A stretch of DNA of 7,868 nucleotides from an uncultured beta proteobacterium. Its GTDB lineage: Bacteria > Pseudomonadota > Gammaproteobacteria > Burkholderiales > Burkholderiaceae_B. Within the stretch, counting starts at the first letter, position 1; every line of letters starts with the position of its first letter. The stretch is taken from NCBI GenBank assembly GCA_903924715.1, contig CAIYCP010000631.1, forward strand, positions 1-7,868. The letters are read 5' to 3'. The translations under genes and the position numbers were made by a program. The notes beneath the pieces are model-generated. The model saw only the letters and a program-made list of their open reading frames with translations. It had not been told where the DNA came from and searched no databases. Positions 5,508 through 7,868 of this stretch are shown one piece after another.

Positions 5508-7868
5508 TTATGCTTTCTCAATGTTGACCAAGAACGCCTTGAACTCTGGCGTTTGAGAGTTGGCATCGGCCACATAGGGCGTCAGCGAGTTCGCAAGCTG
5601 TGCGGGTTTGGTCAAGCCTTTAAAGCCGAAGTGAATCGGTATGCCAACGTGATAAATCGTCTGGCCATCGACCTTCATGCCTTTTAAGCGCATCGTCACC
5701 ATCGCTTTCGCATGCACGTGTCCGCGAGCAGAGCTCACCTTCACGCGATCGCCCGAGGCGATGCCGCGCATCTTGGCCAGCTCTTGGCTAATCTCAACAA
5801 ACATTTCTGGTTGCACGATGGCGTTCAAATCCGAGTGTTTTGACCAATAGTGAAAGTGCTCAACCAAACGATACGTCGTCGCGGCAAACGGATAATCTTT
5901 CCGAGTTCCAAAGACCTCCATGTCGCCCTTGTAGACGCGAGCTGCAGGGTTCGACGTTGCCTTCGGGTTATTAGGATGCATCGGATTGCGACCTAGCGGC
6001 GTCTCGAACGGCTCGTAGTGCTCTGGAAACGGACCCTCTGCCATCTGAGGTGCAAACAACCGACCCACGCCTTCTTGCGTCATGATAAACGGCATGACAT
6101 TTTCTTCAGGCTTGGCGTTTGGACGCATATCAGGCACATCACTACCACCCCATCTGTCGCCCATCCATTTCAGCACAGTACGTGATTCGTCCCAAGGCTT
6201 GCCATTCATATCCGCCGACGCACGGTTATACAAAATGCGCCGATTGGCTGGCCACGCAAAGCCCCAATTCAAGCTTTGACCAATCCCGTTTTCGGATGCG
6301 TCTGTTGGATCGCGGCGCGCGGTCAAGTTGCCGGCCTTGTTCCACATCCCAGAGTAAATCCAGTTCCCGCAAGAGGTGCCGCCGTTATCCACCAACTGTG
6401 CAAAGCCAGCTAGCTGTTCACCGGCGGGCACCAGCACTGTCCCAGCAGCGTCTTTCAAATCAACCAAAGCTTTACCACTAATTTCTTTGGTGATTTCACC
6501 CGCATCCGGGTTCAGCGGATCGGTGTAGTTCCAGGTTAGATTCAAAATCGGATCTGGATAGGCACCACCCTCTTTCTTGTACATATCGCGCAGGCGCGTA
6601 AACAGGGCCGCCATAATCTCTTGATCAGACTTTGACTCGCCAGGGCCATCCGCCGCTTTCCAGTGCCATTGAATCACACGACTTGAATTGGTGAACGAAC
6701 CATCTTGTTCGGCAAAACAGGTGCCTGGCAAACGAAACACTTCAGTCTGAATTTTGCTTGCATCGACGTTGTTAAATTCGCCGTAGTTTTTCCAGAACTC
6801 ACTGGTTTCGGTCGAGAGCGGATCAACAATCACAAGATACTTTAGTTTAGACAGCGCTGCGCTGATCTTGTGTTTGTTGGCAATTGCCGCTAACGGGTTA
6901 AAGCCAGACGAAATAAAGCCCGACATCTTGCCATGATGCATATTGTCAAAAATTTGCATGATGTCGTAAGGCGCATCACGCTTAGGCAAGTAGTCGTAAG
7001 CAAAATTCGTCTCGGTTGTGGCATGTTCGCCATACCAAGCTTTCATCAAGCTGTTGAACCACTTCGGAAAGTTTTGCGGAAAATTCATCTGCCCAGGGCG
7101 CAAGGCCTTGGGCGTGCGCGCAGCTTTGTATTCCTCGTAGGTTTTATCTGCATCAGCGGGTGAAGACAAATACCCAGGCAACACTTCTGAATACAAGCAC
7201 TGGTCAGTAATACCCTGCACGTTGGCGTGACCACGCAAAGCGTTGACGCCACCGCCGGCCATGCCCATATTGCCCAATAGCAACTGAATCATTGCCATGG
7301 TGCGAATATTTTCAGAGCCAACCGAGTGCTGCGTCCAGCCCAACGCGTACAAGATCGTCATGGTCTTGTTGCCGACAGAGGTTGCGGCAATCATCTCGCA
7401 GACTTTCAAGAATTGGTCTTGAGGCGTACCCGTCACGCTACTCACCAACTCGGGCGTATACCGCGCGTAATGCTTCTTCATCAATTGGAAGACGCAATTC
7501 GGATCTTGCAAAGTTGAATCAACCTTGGCAAAGCCGTCTTCCATTTGATAGGTCCAAGTGCCTTTGGCATACGAACGCTTGGCCTCGTCATAGCCTGTAA
7601 ACAAGCCATCTTTAAACCCATAATCTGGGTTGATCAAGAAGGCCGAGTTTGTATAGTTCTTGACGTACTCGTGATGAATCTTGTCGTTGGCCAACAGGTA
7701 ATTGATCACACCGCCCAAAAAGGCAATATCAGCACCGACGCGAATCGGCGCGTAGTAGTCGGCCACAGCTGCCGAACGCGTAAAGCGCGGATCCACCACA
7801 ACGAGCTTAGCGCCGCGCTGTGCTTTGGCTTTGACCACCCACTTAAAGCCGCAAGGATGTGCCTCAGC
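5508..7868 (-). CDS. fdnG: Formate dehydrogenase-N/O alpha (major, molybdopterin) subunit, 5'-truncated
   Basis: Catalytic subunit of the membrane-bound respiratory formate dehydrogenase. It oxidises formate to CO2 at a Mo/W bis-MGD centre, and family members act on the periplasmic side after Tat export. The open frame runs in from the right edge with residues AEAHPCGFKW, matching E. coli FdoG/FdnG AEAHPVGFRW. The visible part is 786 residues against about 1015 for the family, so some 230 N-terminal residues are missing, including the Tat signal, the N-terminal Fe-S site and the Sec/Cys position. Recognisable stretches, numbered from the window edge, are VVDPRFTRSAAVADYYAPIR (about 24-43), YALGWTQHSVG (174-184), GMAGGGVNALRGH (202-214), DPLSTETSEFW, and the C-terminal molybdopterin-dinucleotide-binding domain with AEGPFPEHYEPFETPLG and SLTPYVADANSQTPEF. 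The GTG at 7838 is internal, not a start. The fdnH gene follows after 11 bases. The sequence cannot separate the FdnG from the FdoG isoform. Confidence 0.96.
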   Translation of the reverse strand, partial: AEAHPCGFKWVVKAKAQRGAKLVVVDPRFTRSAAVADYYAPIRVGADIAFLGGVINYLLANDKIHHEYVKNYTNSAFLINPDYGFKDGLFTGYDEAKRSYAKGTWTYQMEDGFAKVDSTLQDPNCVFQLMKKHYARYTPELVSSVTGTPQDQFLKVCEMIAATSVGNKTMTILYALGWTQHSVGSENIRTMAMIQLLLGNMGMAGGGVNALRGHANVQGITDQCLYSEVLPGYLSSPADADKTYEEYKAARTPKALRPGQMNFPQNFPKWFNSLMKAWYGEHATTETNFAYDYLPKRDAPYDIMQIFDNMHHGKMSGFISSGFNPLAAIANKHKISAALSKLKYLVIVDPLSTETSEFWKNYGEFNNVDASKIQTEVFRLPGTCFAEQDGSFTNSSRVIQWHWKAADGPGESKSDQEIMAALFTRLRDMYKKEGGAYPDPILNLTWNYTDPLNPDAGEITKEISGKALVDLKDAAGTVLVPAGEQLAGFAQLVDNGGTSCGNWIYSGMWNKAGNLTARRDPTDASENGIGQSLNWGFAWPANRRILYNRASADMNGKPWDESRTVLKWMGDRWGGSDVPDMRPNAKPEENVMPFIMTQEGVGRLFAPQMAEGPFPEHYEPFETPLGRNPMHPNNPKATSNPAARVYKGDMEVFGTRKDYPFAATTYRLVEHFHYWSKHSDLNAIVQPEMFVEISQELAKMRGIASGDRVKVSSARGHVHAKAMVTMRLKGMKVDGQTIYHVGIPIHFGFKGLTKPAQLANSLTPYVADANSQTPEFKAFLVNIEKA

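Noticed and set aside
4810..5556. Plus-strand open frame of 248 codons opposite fdnH
   Set aside because: It lies entirely antisense to a clear ferredoxin-type gene and its end, shows no recognisable motif, and is explained by codon bias of the real gene.
7836..7838. GTG as the start of the alpha subunit gene
   Set aside because: The frame continues upstream to the window edge with residues AEAHPCGFKW that match the family, so this codon is internal.

Overview
The window holds six genes, all on the minus strand and read from the right edge to the left edge. They form one compact cluster: formate dehydrogenase (N/O type) alpha, beta and gamma subunits, the accessory protein FdhE, and the selenocysteine factors SelA and SelB. 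The alpha subunit gene is cut at its 5' end by the right edge, and selB is cut at its 3' end by the left edge. No tRNA, rRNA, CRISPR array, insertion sequence or phage gene is visible. No stretch longer than about 80 bases lacks a gene.

Organism: the proteins are close, by memory, to their E. coli counterparts (for example the alpha subunit stretches GMAGGGVNALRGH and AEGPFPEHYEPFETPLG, and SelA LNLTGTVLHTNLGRA). The gene order, with selA and selB directly behind the dehydrogenase genes and fdhE, differs from E. coli K-12, where selAB is at a separate locus. Together with the intermediate base composition this suggests a proteobacterium, probably beta or gamma. This is an inference; the genus cannot be fixed from the sequence.

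Layout: fdnG (partial, 5508-7868), 11 bases, fdnH (4615-5496), 11 bases, fdnI (3974-4603), an 81-base gap with a perfect 14-bp hairpin, fdhE (2957-3892), 14 bases, selA (1491-2942), then selB (1-1494, partial), which overlaps selA by four bases as ATGA. The spacing supports a single transcript, with the hairpin separating the structural genes from the maturation genes.

How the genes work together: the alpha subunit oxidises formate at a molybdenum bis-MGD site. The beta subunit passes electrons through four [4Fe-4S] clusters to the di-heme gamma subunit in the membrane, which reduces quinone. FdhE is needed for activity of the enzyme. In this family the alpha subunit usually has selenocysteine at its active site; SelA makes Sec-tRNA(Sec) and SelB delivers it to the UGA codon. 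The cluster therefore appears to pair a selenoenzyme with part of the machinery to make it. The predicted Sec codon and SECIS lie about 100 bases beyond the right edge and cannot be confirmed here. I found no clearly new system; the most unusual non-coding signal is the hairpin before fdhE.
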